From: Brasilonema angustatum HA4187-MV1
Lineage (GTDB): Bacteria > Cyanobacteriota > Cyanobacteriia > Cyanobacteriales > Nostocaceae
Direction of reading: 5' to 3'
DNA length: 64,000 nucleotides
Assembly: GCA_019359695.1 (NCBI GenBank)
Contig: JAHHGV010000008.1
Location: 1 to 64,000 of the forward strand
Numbering within the stretch: the first letter of the stretch is position 1; every line of letters starts with the position of its first letter. This document shows positions 1 to 9,422 of the stretch, piece by piece. The notes beneath the pieces were generated by a model. The model was not told the DNA's origin, ran no database searches, and was given only the letters and a program-made list of their open reading frames with translations. The position numbers and the translations under genes were made by a program.

Positions 1-198
1 CCAATTCTAATTTATTGCTGGGATTCAATCAATTAATTAGTACAATGAATCACTTCAAACCCTGTTATGCTTCTGGATAATTTAACTTATTTACTACTTG
101 CTTACTCCGGAAAGTGACAGAAGAGGGTTATAGCGGTTCTCAGTTGAGTCACATACAAATGTGATAAATTTATAACTGGGTGTATTCAGGAGTGTTTG

Positions 199-1171
199 AT
201 GAAAGCTTACTCAAATGATTTACGTCAAAAAATCATTAACGCTTATATTAATCGGGAAGGTTCATATCGACAACTAGCGCTAAAATTTAATGTTAGTCTT
301 AGTTTTGTACAAACATTAATAAATCGTTATCAAGATATAGGTAGAGTTGAACCATTGCCACATGGAGGTGGTCAAAAACCAAAAATTAATCATAAAAATT
401 CAGAAATATAACAAAAATTGGTAACAGAAAACAACGATGGCACTCTGGAAGAGCTATGTGAAATATTCCAGGCAAAAACCCAGATGAAAGTTAGCCGAGC
501 CACAATGGGAAGAATGTTGCAGAGACTGGAATTAACGCGAAAAAAAAACTTTGCACGCCAGTGAACAAGATACGGAAAGAGTACAAAAATTAAGACAGGA
601 GTTTTGGGAAATTATCCGTACATTTGACCCGAACAACTTGGTGTTTGTTGATGAATCTGGGGTCAATATTGCCATGACTCGACTTTATGCTAGAGCATTA
701 AGAGGGAAAAGAGCGCATGGCGATAAGCCGGAGGCTTGACGCTGCGCGTATCGCCCTGACAAACGTGGAAAAAATGTGACAATCATTGGAGCCATCGGAT
801 TAAGGGGTATCGTTGGTGCAATGAATTTTAAAGGTGGGACAGATACTCTAGCTTTTAAAACATATATTAAAGAAGTTTTAGTTCCTAATCTTTGGCCAGG
901 TGCTTGTGTCGTAATGGATAATTTTAGTTCTCATAAAGTTGCAGGTATTAAAGAAGCAATTGAAGAGGTTGGCGCTCACCTAATTTATTTATCTCCTTAC
1001 TCACCGGATTTTTCACCAATCGAAAATTGTTGGTCTAAAATTAAAGAATTTTTACGCTCGCTCGCAGCCCGTACATATGAAGATTTAGATAAAGCGATTA
1101 CAGAAGCTTTTGAGAGTATTAATTTGAGTGACATTCTTGGCTGGTTCAAACATTGCGGTTACTGTATGTGA
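199..1171 (+). pseudogene. IS630-family transposase, disrupted
   Basis: A DDE transposase that would cut and paste the surrounding element. The N-terminal part (199-411) is the usual helix-turn-helix region (motif LRQKIINAY, then NVSLSFVQTLI). The middle carries the first catalytic Asp in VFVDESGVNI near 640-670. The C-terminal part has VVMDNFSSHK (second Asp) and SPDFSPIENCWSKIK (final Glu). Three lesions are visible: an in-frame TAA at 409-411, after which the same frame continues to about 540; a +1 shift at a run of nine A (540-548); and an in-frame TGA at 737-739 inside a short palindromic insert. The start is ATG 199 with AGGAG upstream; a TTG lies at 196. The gene cannot make a full-length protein without suppression. 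Programmed frameshifting at the A run is possible in this family but would not bypass the two stops. Confidence 0.85.
720..757. repeat. Short palindromic repeat inserted in transposase
   Basis: The segment starts GCGATAAGCC and ends GTATCGCCC, so the outer arms GCGATA/TATCGC pair, and an inner arm AGCC-GGA-GGCT sits inside. It interrupts the conserved transposase stretch GDKP-DKRGKN and brings an in-frame TGA. Reading on either side stays in one frame, so the insert length is a multiple of three. It resembles the GC-rich interspersed palindromes elsewhere in this window (5580-6000, 39300-39365, 45611-45675). Confidence 0.6.
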
Positions 1172-1213
1172 CTCAATTGAGAACCGCTATAGCCCTCTTC
1201 TGTCACTTTCCGG

Positions 1214-1381
1214 GTGAGCAATCTCTGGAAGGCTTATCAGGCAAACAATACAAGCTATCCTATTAGAAAAAAATGGGTGTGGTCTTTATTATTAGAAAAA
1301 AATTGTGCGATCCCTTACCAAATAAAAGCTCTAGAATTCAAAAATGGTAAATGTTTTCGGAGAGTGACAGAACAGGGATAG
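1214..1381 (+). other. Unidentified open frame beside IS630 end
   Basis: Immediately right of the IS630 end a 55-codon frame runs from GTG 1214 to TAG 1379-1381. Its composition is protein-like (WKAYQANN, then KKWVWSLLLEKNC), but I do not recognise a family. It may be the tail of a host gene interrupted by the element, or chance. It overlaps the 3' end of the TnpB pseudogene on the other strand and a second IS630-like terminal sequence at 1359-1380. Confidence 0.2.
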
Positions 1382-2700
1382 TAGTAGAGTCACCCACTAC
1401 CGAATTCCCTTTACGGCGTTTTATCGTTGGGAACAGTCCCAGCCCAACGCGCTTAATATTGATTCCCGCGTTTATATCGCGATCAACGTTAAGCGAAAGT
1501 TTAGCGTCCCAGTAAGAGCGCATATCGCAGTCGGTAAAGACTATCTCGTCACGATACGCGAGCAATTGAGATGTGTATGCAGGATTCACTGCGATAACCC
1601 TAGCCCCAGCTTTCGCGGCTATGTATTCTAGGGTGAGGAAAAACTGTCCAAAGGCAGCGTCGTTCCAGGACTTGTTTAGTCCGGACTTAGCCGATTGACC
1701 ATTAGGTAAAAATTTACCATCTTCATCAAGTTTTGCTTTGTTGCGTTTTGACAGTGCTTTTAGGTTTAAGTCCTCATGGACAAAAACTTTCTTGCCTGTC
1801 CGCACCAACCCATGAGCAGTCTTGAATGCCATGGTCTTTCCTCGCTTTTGCGATACGTTGATGTTCGCGTCCTTGGCGCTTGCCAAGTTTACGACGCGCT
1901 TTGCTCGCCTTAAGCTTCTTTTCCTTGCAACGCGCTACTTTAGCCAAGCGCTTTTCGGATTTTCTCAAAGACTTCAAAGAAGGTAGCTTAGTCCCCTCTG
2001 AAGTTGCCAAGTAATCTTGCTCATGCAGTACCGCGTCCATCCCTAAAGTGTTTTCCCACGTGGGAGTTATATCATCAGGGTTAAAAACTGGGACAGTTCG
2101 GTCTTCCAAACAAATAGTTGCGTACCAACCATCAGACTTTTTGGTTAGCAACATATTTTTGAGGACAAACCCATCTGGTAGTGGGCGGTGTAGCCGTATT
2201 TTCAACCAACCTTTAAGTTTTGAAATTGACAAGAACAGCCAATCTTTTTCTATCTTTTCAATAGTTATGGCTTGCCCTTCTATTCTCAAAGTTCGGTAAC
2301 GCGCTGAATTCTAAAAGCGTGGTCGTCCACTACATTTTCCGTTGCTATCTCCTTGGAGAAAACGCTTAAATGCTAGGTTTACACGCTTTGATACGTCTTG
2401 TAGCGTTTGAGATGGTACAGACATGAAATCTAGCAATTCACCAGAATGGTGAACAATAACTAGGTCTTGTTTCAGGATTGGTAGCTGTTTCTTCTGAGAG
2501 TAAAAATCGGGGTTATTTCGTAGCTGTGGTAGTGCGCAAACCAGCGGACAAGAGTTAATATCATTGCGGTTATCTTGCCACCAATTAAACCTATCTCCAA
2601 GTTGCTTATTGTACCAATACTGAGCAATACGCAACCATACATTCAATTGTTGTTTTTGATTAGCGATTGGGTACGCACGGTATTGATAGTTAAGCAGCAC
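1338..2700 (-). pseudogene. tnpB: IS200/IS605-type TnpB (IS1341 group), disrupted
   Basis: An RNA-guided RuvC-type nuclease of transposons, ancestor-like to Cas12. The frame runs from ATG at 2700 down to an in-frame TAG at 2311-2313, continues in the same frame to about 1832, then shifts frame and runs to 1338. The first RuvC Asp is in GMDAVLHEQDYLA, the Glu in VFVHEDLNLKAL, and the last Asp in NVDRDINAGINIKRVG. The usual CxxC...CxxC zinc ribbon before the last Asp is absent; the region reads SQLLAYRDEIVFTDCDMRSY, a form I recall from a cyanobacterial TnpB subgroup. No TnpA is adjacent. The C-terminus after DSTT looks replaced by unrelated sequence that contains an IS630-like end. Two lesions make it non-functional as written. 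Confidence 0.85.
1359..1380 (+). repeat. Solo IS630-like terminal sequence
   Basis: This 22-base stretch matches the left terminal repeat of the neighbouring IS630 copy (109-130) at 19 of 22 positions, in the same orientation, but has no partner end nearby. It lies in the 3' end of the TnpB pseudogene. It may be the relic of a second element or a deletion scar. Confidence 0.45.
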
Positions 2701-2767
2701 TTAAAAATCACCTTTTTGTCAAATCTTTTTATTCTGACTATGGTTAGCTTAGACGTTGGAGATAAGA

Positions 2768-2950
2768 ATGTCAAGCAGAAAAGGCAAAAAAGCTGTAAAA
2801 AATGTACCAATACTCCACGAAGAGTTAAAAGCCAAACATACAGTATGGCTTACACCTCAAGCCTGGGAGCGATTACAAGGTAAAGCAATAAGTAGTGGTA
2901 TTAGTGTTAGTGAATTACTCGAAAAAATAGCTACCGAGCTAGAACTTTGA
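2768..2950 (+). CDS. Small RHH-like protein, divergent from TnpB
   Basis: A 60-residue protein with a basic N-terminus (SSRKGKKAVKN) followed by a strand and two short helices (HTVWLTPQAWERLQGKA, then ISVSELLEKIATEL). The pattern suits a ribbon-helix-helix or CopG-type DNA-binding fold, but that is inferred from shape only. ATG 2768 is chosen because GGAG at 2758-2761 sits at ribosome-binding distance; a TTG at 2756 would add four residues. It is transcribed divergently from the TnpB pseudogene across about 65 bp, so it may be cargo or a regulator of that element, or a separate host gene. Confidence 0.55.
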   Translation: MSSRKGKKAVKNVPILHEELKAKHTVWLTPQAWERLQGKAISSGISVSELLEKIATELEL

Positions 2951-3028
2951 TTGTCTTTAATAGCACGATAATTGGGGATACGTCAGCCATCCCACTCTAG
3001 CGCTTTCATCTGTGATGAGCATTGGTCG

Positions 3029-3056
3029 GGCGGGGATGTCTTCCTTATCCCCCGCC
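3029..3056. repeat. Hairpin GGCGGGGAT...ATCCCCCGCC
   Basis: Inverted repeat with 9-10 bp arms and one bulged C, loop about 9 bases. It lies 79 bp downstream of the small RHH-like gene. It could be a terminator without a U tract, or a subterminal hairpin of the TnpB-bearing element. From 3057 to about 3490 I see no gene. Confidence 0.4.
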
Positions 3057-3772
3057 TTATATCCCGACACCAAACTGAGTACAGTTATGGTGCGGGGCTT
3101 ACGGCGAAGAAGCTAAATGTTGAGTTCCACTTGATTCGACTCAACCTACAAAGTCAGCAGGGTAAGCGCATCTTGTCAATAACAACGTCTCACTATCAAT
3201 AAAGGTCTAGTAACTTGCATTAATGCTTGCTTATTGACAATTATTAGGTGAGCACTTTCACTCTCAGAAAATCAATCAAACGAGAAATTCTTATGTTTTA
3301 GTTAACACACTAACCAAGGTTTTTGTCAATACTAATTTAGATATACTTACCCTAACAAAGTCAGAACTTACGCAAAAATAACATATTTGCGTCATTGTAG
3401 CTTAAGGAAGGAATCTCAGAGTCTTCTTCTTTCGTAACTCATGCCTAAATCATAAAATAAAGGTCTTGATGTTTACTTTATAAATCAGAATCTTTGGTAA
3501 ATACAAAAGTTACTATCTTGATTAGAGAATCAAACAGGAGTATCCTTAGCAATCAACTGCCTTTTCTTGATAACTTTAACAAGTCAATGTTGCATTATAC
3601 AGAAAAGTTCAGTATGGCACGTGAAAAACAAAAGGAACTTAAATGTATGGATTTTTTATCTGGATCTGCTTCAAACAATCTTCAAGATTCTCTATCTGCA
3701 TTCAACCCATCTGCCACATTTCACTTTTACTTTGGCACTCCACAAGACATTATGAGTGCCACAAAGCTCTAA

Positions 3773-4176
3773 GGAAGCGGCAGCTCCATCTTTACGGTCA
3801 ACAGCATTGCAGATGCAGTGGACCGTAAAGATGGGGCAATACTGTAAGGGTGAGTTACATCACCTTGGTTTAAGAGCACATTTTCAGGGTAGCGGTATCA
3901 CTAACTGTAGTGGTAGCCTCAGTAATAAGTCAGGAAATAGTAGCAGTAGCATCTATAATTAGAACGATAACGTGACAGTGGTCTTCAGTACTCTCACCCT
4001 CAATCAAGCTTTAGTACGGTGGTGGCATATTCAATAATTGTCGTGATACAGCCAGAGTGCAAAACACGACTATCGCCACTAACCTGTTGAAATCGGGTGG
4101 TATCAACCCTAATGTGGCAGGCAACTTCACCAGCGATGGCAGTAGTGGATGTGGAGCCACAAAAGTAGTGTACTAG
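3773..4176 (+). pseudogene. Decayed beta-helix surface-protein gene
   Basis: Three fragments, in two frames, read like a cyanobacterial right-handed beta-helix (Chlamydia-Pmp-like, choice-of-anchor) protein. At 3773-3832 the frame gives FTVNSIADAVDRKDGAIL, resembling the FTVN.TAD.VD start of such proteins. Around 3950-4000, across a TAG, it reads SIYN-NDNVTVVFSTLTLNQA. In another frame, 4018-4176 gives GGGIFNN, NTTIATNLL and NPNVAGNFTSDGSSG, then a TAG stop. The upstream frame 3494-3772 (ending SATKL) is in phase with the first fragment and may be part of the same relic. Several stops and at least one frameshift rule out function. The assignment rests on motif resemblance only. Confidence 0.45.
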
Positions 4177-4337
4177 TAAACAATTATTGGGATGATTATA
4201 TCTTGGTCATTAGCAAAGACTGGATGTGATCGTAAGCGTTTAAAAAGTTTTGAGCGCAAGCTCTTGCCAGTTAACATAGTTTATCGGTTAACAATCGCGT
4301 TGCAGTGTTAATATCCAGCAAATACCTAAATCATGAG

Positions 4338-5456
4338 ATGAACGTCTTGAAATACCACATAGCTTTATGCCCTTCATGTGATTTAGAAGCGATCGCCCGA
4401 AATGCTCAAGCAGGAAAAAATCCCAGGCATGCAATATGGGATTTGAATCAGCTTTTGGGGGCGACGATTCATCAACCAGCAGGTGAGTCAGTTCTACCGA
4501 TAGATAGAATGCGTGCAAGGATTATTGGTCGTCCTGAACACTGGGCTTTAGCACGCAAGTTATCCTTGGAGCTTCAGGAGGATGATGTCATATATTGCAC
4601 TGGTGAAATCATAGGCTTTCCAATTGCCGCACTTTGCGGTGCGAGACAGAAGCGACCCAAAATTATTGTTTTTGTTCACAACTCTAATCGACCACGAAGT
4701 TCTCTAGCATTGAACTTGTTTCAACTAGCAGACCGAATTGATTTATTTGTCACACACAACCTTAATCAGGCTGAATTCCTTGGTCACTACCTGCACTTAA
4801 GTGAAAACCGAATTTATCTATTACCTTCAGTATCTACAGATCTGTCGTTTTTCACACCAGGATCGGTTTCACCAAACAAGTCGCGTCCAATTATTGGTAG
4901 TGGAGGTTTGGAGAAACGGGACTATGCAACTCTAGCTGATGCCACTAAAGACTTAGATGTCGATGTGAAGATTTGTGCTTTTTCACCCAGCACAAGAGCA
5001 CCAAGAGGAGCATTTCCAAAAGTCACACCAAGTAATATGTCGTTTCGCTTTTACGAGTGGTGCGAGTTATTGCAGCTTTACCGGGATTCTGACATAGTTG
5101 TTTTAAGCCTTCTTGAGAATAATTTTAACGCTGGACTCACCACTGCGTTTGAAGCGATGGCTTGTAAACGACCTGTAATCATCACTCGCTCGCCAGGAAT
5201 GATTAGTGATCTGATTGATTCCGGTGTTGCGATTGGTGTAAATCCTCATGATCCAATGGGGCTCAAGCAAGCAATCCAGGATCTTTTAAACAATCCTCAA
5301 AAAGCTGAAATGTTGGCTCACAAAGGTTATGAACTGGTACAGAACCAACACAATCATGATAAGTATGTTCAAGTTTTGGGGACAAAATTTGTTTCTAAAT
5401 TTGGAGGCATAAAAAACTTGTCAAGTCCCTTGAGGGAAATTCAACATTCCAAATGA
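4338..5456 (+). CDS. GT4-type glycosyltransferase
   Basis: Transfers a sugar from an activated donor, probably for a surface polysaccharide or glycolipid. The protein has the two-Rossmann GT-B layout: an N-terminal acceptor half (start MNVLKYHIALCPSCD) and a C-terminal donor half. The donor half contains the loop NFNAGLTTAFEAMACKRPVI, close to the family's E-x7-E region although the first Glu is replaced around NFNAGL. No signal peptide or membrane helix is evident, so it is probably cytoplasmic or peripheral. A GTG at 4305 would extend the protein by 11 residues; ATG 4338 is an equally plausible start and no strong ribosome-binding site separates them. It stands alone between spacers with no other polysaccharide genes next to it. 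Substrate is unknown. Confidence 0.8.
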   Translation: MNVLKYHIALCPSCDLEAIARNAQAGKNPRHAIWDLNQLLGATIHQPAGESVLPIDRMRARIIGRPEHWALARKLSLELQEDDVIYCTGEIIGFPIAALCGARQKRPKIIVFVHNSNRPRSSLALNLFQLADRIDLFVTHNLNQAEFLGHYLHLSENRIYLLPSVSTDLSFFTPGSVSPNKSRPIIGSGGLEKRDYATLADATKDLDVDVKICAFSPSTRAPRGAFPKVTPSNMSFRFYEWCELLQLYRDSDIVVLSLLENNFNAGLTTAFEAMACKRPVIITRSPGMISDLIDSGVAIGVNPHDPMGLKQAIQDLLNNPQKAEMLAHKGYELVQNQHNHDKYVQVLGTKFVSKFGGIKNLSSPLREIQHSK

Positions 5457-6597
5457 TGAATTCAAAATTATCAATCCCCATACCCGTGGGCTTGATTCAT
5501 AAGATACGGCATTATGAATTCTTTTTGAATTTTGTAAAGCGCGTGGCTCTAGGGCATATTTTTCATTTCAGGGTGTCTTAGCCGAAGGCGGCTTCTAAAG
5601 GAGCGCCGCCCTTGTTGATCATTGTCTGTTTTAGACATAACAAATACAGAAAAAGTTAAACACGATTTCTGTCCGTGCACTGAAATTCTGTGCTGCTTGT
5701 TGAGAAGCACTCGGCTTAGGCTAAACGCAGAACTGAAAATATGCCCACGAGTTTATTAATGGGATTGAGATTATTTTGTTTCATAGTTGAAGTCAATGCC
5801 TGGTATTATCCTGTGCACCTCTCCGTTAGAACCGTACATGTAGTAGGATAGGTAACTAGCAAGTTACCAGTATTGGCACTTTATCTACCTGATCTACCTG
5901 GCAACTGCTATAAAAGAACATTAAGCTTTGTTGGTGCAAGATGTCAGCCTCTTACGGGCGCGGCGATTGCGCAAAGCGCAGACGCCAGAGGCGTATCCCT
6001 CCCGTTACATATGAAAGAAACACAATATCTCTAAATCCTTGCTAGATAAGGGTTTGAAAATGTGTTTTTTAAGAGCAGTTCAACTGGCGGCGCACCACCC
6101 GCTACGAATGAAAAAAACACTCTTTTCACGCCCTATGGCTAACGCCACGCCTTACGGTGAGACCAGCGCCTCTGTCGGGAAAGCCCTCATTCGCGCTGGT
6201 CTCACCAGATACCTAGGTCGGGAGACCCTCATCAAGTACTGGCTCACGCCACATGCCTCAACGCGGGGAACCCGCGCACGGCAGTGGCTCCCCTACACCC
6301 CTACACCCTTACACCCCTGTGTTTCTTGAAAGTAGCTAAGCTGCCCTAGTAGTCTGCCAAGGTAACAATGCTTGGTTAATAGCAGCAAGAAAAATCTCTT
6401 TCTCCCCCTGCTTCCTCTGCTTCCCCTGCCTCCCCTGCTTGCCTTAACCCGGCAATTTTGGGTTGGTCGAGTACTAGGCAACTGTCCGTCCCTTTGTGCT
6501 TTCATTTTTGTAAAAATTGTTCTTTAGATGTATATTATTACTAGTAAATAAAATATGCGTAAAATTACTTAACTTTCACTTTAACTTTTTATAAACC
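5457..6597. other. Repeat-rich spacer without a gene
   Basis: No credible gene. It contains GC-rich palindromic fragments (5580-5610 and 5955-6005), a long hairpin at 6156-6206, a C-rich run with repeated CTACACCCC units (about 6290-6320), and a polypyrimidine tract of TCCCCTGCT-type units (6404-6445). Inverted copies of GGGCATATTTT near 5553 and 5730 bracket about 190 bp and may mark a small non-autonomous element. Open frames here are translations of repeats. Confidence 0.6.
6156..6206. repeat. 14-bp perfect inverted repeat
   Basis: Arms GGTGAGACCAGCGC (6156-6169) and GCGCTGGTCTCACC (6193-6206) are exact reverse complements around a 23-base loop. There is no T-run on either side. It belongs to a mosaic of short GC-rich palindromes that fills this spacer. 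Confidence 0.75.
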
Positions 6598-8070
6598 GTG
6601 GAACATCTACTGGAAGCTTTAGGACGAATTCTCCAAGACAAGCCCCTTGGTTCCATTCAGCAGTTTGTACTTCATCAATCATTGCTAGGAAAAACTTACG
6701 GTGAAATGGCCAAAGGCTCAGGCTACGCTAGCGACTACATAAAGGAAGTTGGCTCCCAGTTGTGGCAAGACCTTTCAGAGGCACTTGGCGAAAGAATAAC
6801 TAAAAAAAATCTGCATCTAGTTTTGAGCAGATTCGAGCAAGATAACGTTGTTCTGCACAACAAGCAGCCTCAACAACAGTTTCAAGCACATTTTGGTGCG
6901 CAAAAAACTTCTCTAGATTTAGTTACAGTAACCAAGCCAGACTTTCCAGGTGGTCCTGTACCACTGGCTTCTCCTTTCTACGTCAATCGCCCTCCCCTTG
7001 AAGAACTTGTTTGTACAGAAATCATGCAACCGGGTTGCTTGATCCGTATCAAAGCACCCAGAAAAATGGGGAAAAGTTCGCTGCTCAACAGAATGATTTT
7101 TCACGCTAAAAAACAGGATTATAAAACCGTTTATTTAGACTTTCAGGAAGCTGATGAAGAGGTTTTTGCATCGATAGAGAAGTTTTTGCGTTGGTTGTGC
7201 ATCAATGTCAGCAGGCAGTTGAACCTGCCCCCCAATCTGGATGATTTTTGGGATGCAGAGATGGGCAGCAAGGTGAGCTGCAAAATTTATTTCGAGGGGT
7301 ATGTGCTGCAATGTATTGAGAATAATGCAGTAGTCTTGGCTTTAAATGAAGTCAACCGGGTTTTTGAACATCCTAATATTGCTCAAGACTTCTTGCCAAT
7401 GCTACGATTTTGGCACGAGGTGGCAAAACAAGATAGCATCTGGCAAAAATTGCGTTTAGTGGTGGTTCATAGCACAGAAGTGTATATCCCGCTCAAGCTT
7501 AACCAATCTCCTTTCAATGTTGGGTTGACAGTCTCACTACCGCCATTTACTCTCAAGCAAGTACAGAATGTAGCACAATCCTATGGAATAGATTGGGCCG
7601 CAAACGATCAAGGAGCAAGACACCTGATACCGTTACAAGTAATGATGGGAGGGCATCCCTATCTAGTGAGTCTTGGGCTTTATCATATATCTCAGGAGGA
7701 GGTGACGCTAGAGGAGTTATTACAAACAGCTCACACACTCGGTGGAATTTATAGTCAACATCTTAGAGAACTCTTAGCCCTACTCCAAGCTGATCCACAA
7801 CTAATATCAGCTATGCAAGAGGTTGTGATGGGCAATGAAACAGTGCAGTTCGATGCGATCGCAGCTTACAAGCTAGAAAGCATGGGTTTGGTTCAATTAG
7901 ACGACAATCAAGCAAAACCAAGTTGCGAGTTGTATCGCCTTTTCTTTAGCCAACAGCTTGCAAAGCAAAATTATACTAGCAATTGTTTGAAGTCGTTGAA
8001 GCAAGAACAACAAAAATCCAATCACATCAGCCAGACTGATGTGTTAAGTCAATTCCTCAATTTACGCTAA
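6598..8070 (+). CDS. HTH plus AAA-like ATPase (AAA_35 type)
   Basis: A 490-residue protein. Residues 1-80 look like the HTH domain found at the N-terminus of vWA-MoxR-associated (VMAP-like) proteins (GKTYGEMAKGSGYASDYIKE, then QLWQDLSEALG). From about 115 onward is the cyanobacterial AAA-like domain: entry motif GPVPLASPFYVNRPPLEELV, P-loop MGKSSLL (K159, S160), and LNEVNRVFEHP where Walker B is expected. The Walker B acidic residue is Asn (N250) and the following Asp of the family is also Asn (N253), so ATP hydrolysis may be impaired. Late motifs GGHPYLVSLGLYHI and YKLESMGLVQ match the paralogue at 47930. The start is GTG 6598 with no clear ribosome-binding site. The family is thought to work in signalling or conflict systems; the partner is unknown. 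Confidence 0.85.
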   Translation: MEHLLEALGRILQDKPLGSIQQFVLHQSLLGKTYGEMAKGSGYASDYIKEVGSQLWQDLSEALGERITKKNLHLVLSRFEQDNVVLHNKQPQQQFQAHFGAQKTSLDLVTVTKPDFPGGPVPLASPFYVNRPPLEELVCTEIMQPGCLIRIKAPRKMGKSSLLNRMIFHAKKQDYKTVYLDFQEADEEVFASIEKFLRWLCINVSRQLNLPPNLDDFWDAEMGSKVSCKIYFEGYVLQCIENNAVVLALNEVNRVFEHPNIAQDFLPMLRFWHEVAKQDSIWQKLRLVVVHSTEVYIPLKLNQSPFNVGLTVSLPPFTLKQVQNVAQSYGIDWAANDQGARHLIPLQVMMGGHPYLVSLGLYHISQEEVTLEELLQTAHTLGGIYSQHLRELLALLQADPQLISAMQEVVMGNETVQFDAIAAYKLESMGLVQLDDNQAKPSCELYRLFFSQQLAKQNYTSNCLKSLKQEQQKSNHISQTDVLSQFLNLR

Positions 8071-8284
8071 TTTGCGCGGCAGCATGAAAGCTCCAATGAA
8101 TTGACACTCAAAAGTTATTTATATCGGAGATGAAATGCGACGACGCATTGTCCATTTCATCTAATCCGGTAAAATCTGCCTTAGCGCAGCAGCTCCCCTT
8201 GCCCGCTTCCTCATTACAAGTTAACGGGATAAGAAGTGCACGATCTTGGCGGAAAAATCGCCCAAATATTAGCCAGTATACAAA

Positions 8285-8433
8285 AGACTTCTTGCAAAAG
8301 TCAAACAAGGTGAATGTCATTCTGAAGCGCGTAGCGGGCAAGGGAGGGCAGCGAAACGCAGTGTAGGAAAGAATCTCCACCAGATGTTTAGCTTCGCTCA
8401 ACATGACAATTCAAGCACTTTTGCAAGAGGTCT
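8285..8433. repeat. Inverted-repeat-bounded interspersed repeat
   Basis: About 150 bp bounded by AGACTTCTTGCAAAAGT (left) and ACTTTTGCAAGAGGTCT (right), near-perfect inverted copies. The interior contains the bacterial interspersed repeat type that reads SEAKHL in one frame (GATGTTTAGCTTCGCTCAAC near 8381-8400). It has no transposase. A small non-autonomous palindromic element is the simplest reading. Open frames on both strands here are repeat translations. Confidence 0.55.
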
Positions 8434-8640
8434 ATTGTTTATACATAAATGAAGTTGTTTTGGATGGCGATCGCCAATCCCAAATCTTCAAATGTCCAAA
8501 ATTCGTAGTGTGACACTTTAGAGGATGTCTGAAAAGTAAGAAAGCCCACGTAACGGTATCCTGTCAGTAGAAAAAATACTTAAGTATGACAGCGTTACGA
8601 GAGCCATGAATCCATCGTATTTCAAGAAAATGCAACAGTA

Positions 8641-8694
8641 GTTAAGACAGTTAAGACAGTTAAGACAGTTAAGACAGTTAAGACAGTTAAGCAG
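8641..8694 (+). repeat. 9-bp tandem repeat GTTAAGACA
   Basis: Five perfect copies of GTTAAGACA in a row (8641-8685), then a sixth degenerate copy ending 8694. Related single copies follow (ACAGTTAAAACAG near 8716-8728). The same unit recurs at 49662-49736, upstream of the WD40/AAA-like gene. The spacer 8071-9422 otherwise holds no intact gene. Confidence 0.9.
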
Positions 8695-8790
8695 ATATTT
8701 AAAAGAATGAAAACACAGTTAAAACAGTAAAGAAAAAATAATGAAAAACTATAACTTATTTGCAGCTAGCGTGTGTCTGCAAACTCACAA

Positions 8791-8907
8791 CTATAGTATG
8801 ATGGCTGCAATCGATAACATCAGAAGATAGTTTTTGACGCGCTTTTGGTATCGTTTAGGCACACTGTAGAACTGCTAAAATCGGTTGAGTGGACGTTCTA
8901 CAAGATT
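8791..8907 (-). pseudogene. IS5-like transposase C-terminal remnant
   Basis: On the minus strand the frame reads NLVERPLNRF, a TAG, then QFYSVPKRYQKRVKNYL and MLSIAAIIL before a stop. This matches the usual C-terminal pattern of IS5-group DDE transposases (NxVER...N.LK.FR.IATRY.K...NYLAMLHLA). Only about 38 codons remain and no ends are recognisable. The identification is by motif memory. Confidence 0.5.
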
Positions 8908-9422
8908 AGGGAGGAATGTATACTTGGTTGTGATTCAAAAATGTACCGATCAACTGAGATTTGTACCAACAACTAAAGCAGGTAGGTGTAATTGTAGTAT
9001 GTAGTAGGTTTTTCTTCGCTTGTTTACAGGAAGATTGGTCACACAAATATCAATATATTGGTATCAGCCTCAAAGCAAACGAATGAGGTATCAACACTGG
9101 TATTAAACGTTTTATAGAGGTCGTTCAACATGTTTATCAAAGAGCAGTAGTTTCCAGAACCTATCTTTCGCTTTTTCATGAGAGTTAATATGAACAAAGT
9201 GAAAAATGTATATCTTCAAGTAGGTCGTGACTTGATGTTGAAAAATTTTATGTCATTTCATCTGACAGTTAATAGTTTTCGGCAAAGGGAACTGGGAGGA
9301 TCAAATTATATCTATTGAAATTGTCGTGAAATGGTATCAAATACAAGATGATGTGAAATAACAGAAAAACTCAATTTTTGCTCAATACATAAAATATCCT
9401 CATACTTGGAGAGATAAATATT

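Larger units (their letters stand above)
107..1213 (+). mobile_element. IS630-family insertion sequence, decayed
   Basis: The element is bounded by a roughly 50-bp imperfect inverted repeat. The left end (about 107-158) begins CCGGAAAGTGACAGAAGAGG and the right end (about 1162-1213) is its near-perfect reverse complement. Between them lies one transposase gene split into three open segments. IS630 elements insert at TA; I could not identify a clean TA duplication here, so the outermost base of each end is uncertain. All lesions are internal, so the ends could still be mobilised in trans by an intact copy elsewhere. Confidence 0.85.

Noticed and set aside
540-551. Programmed frameshift producing an active IS630 transposase
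   Set aside because: Even if the A-run were a recoding site, two in-frame stops at 409 and 737 remain.
6039-6505. Open frames on both strands
   Set aside because: They consist of GC-rich palindromes and a polypyrimidine tract; no start context or family resemblance.
8108-8404. Minus-strand frame starting MLSEAKHLVE and the overlapping plus-strand frame
   Set aside because: This is the well-known translation of an interspersed repeat, bounded here by inverted repeats, not a gene.
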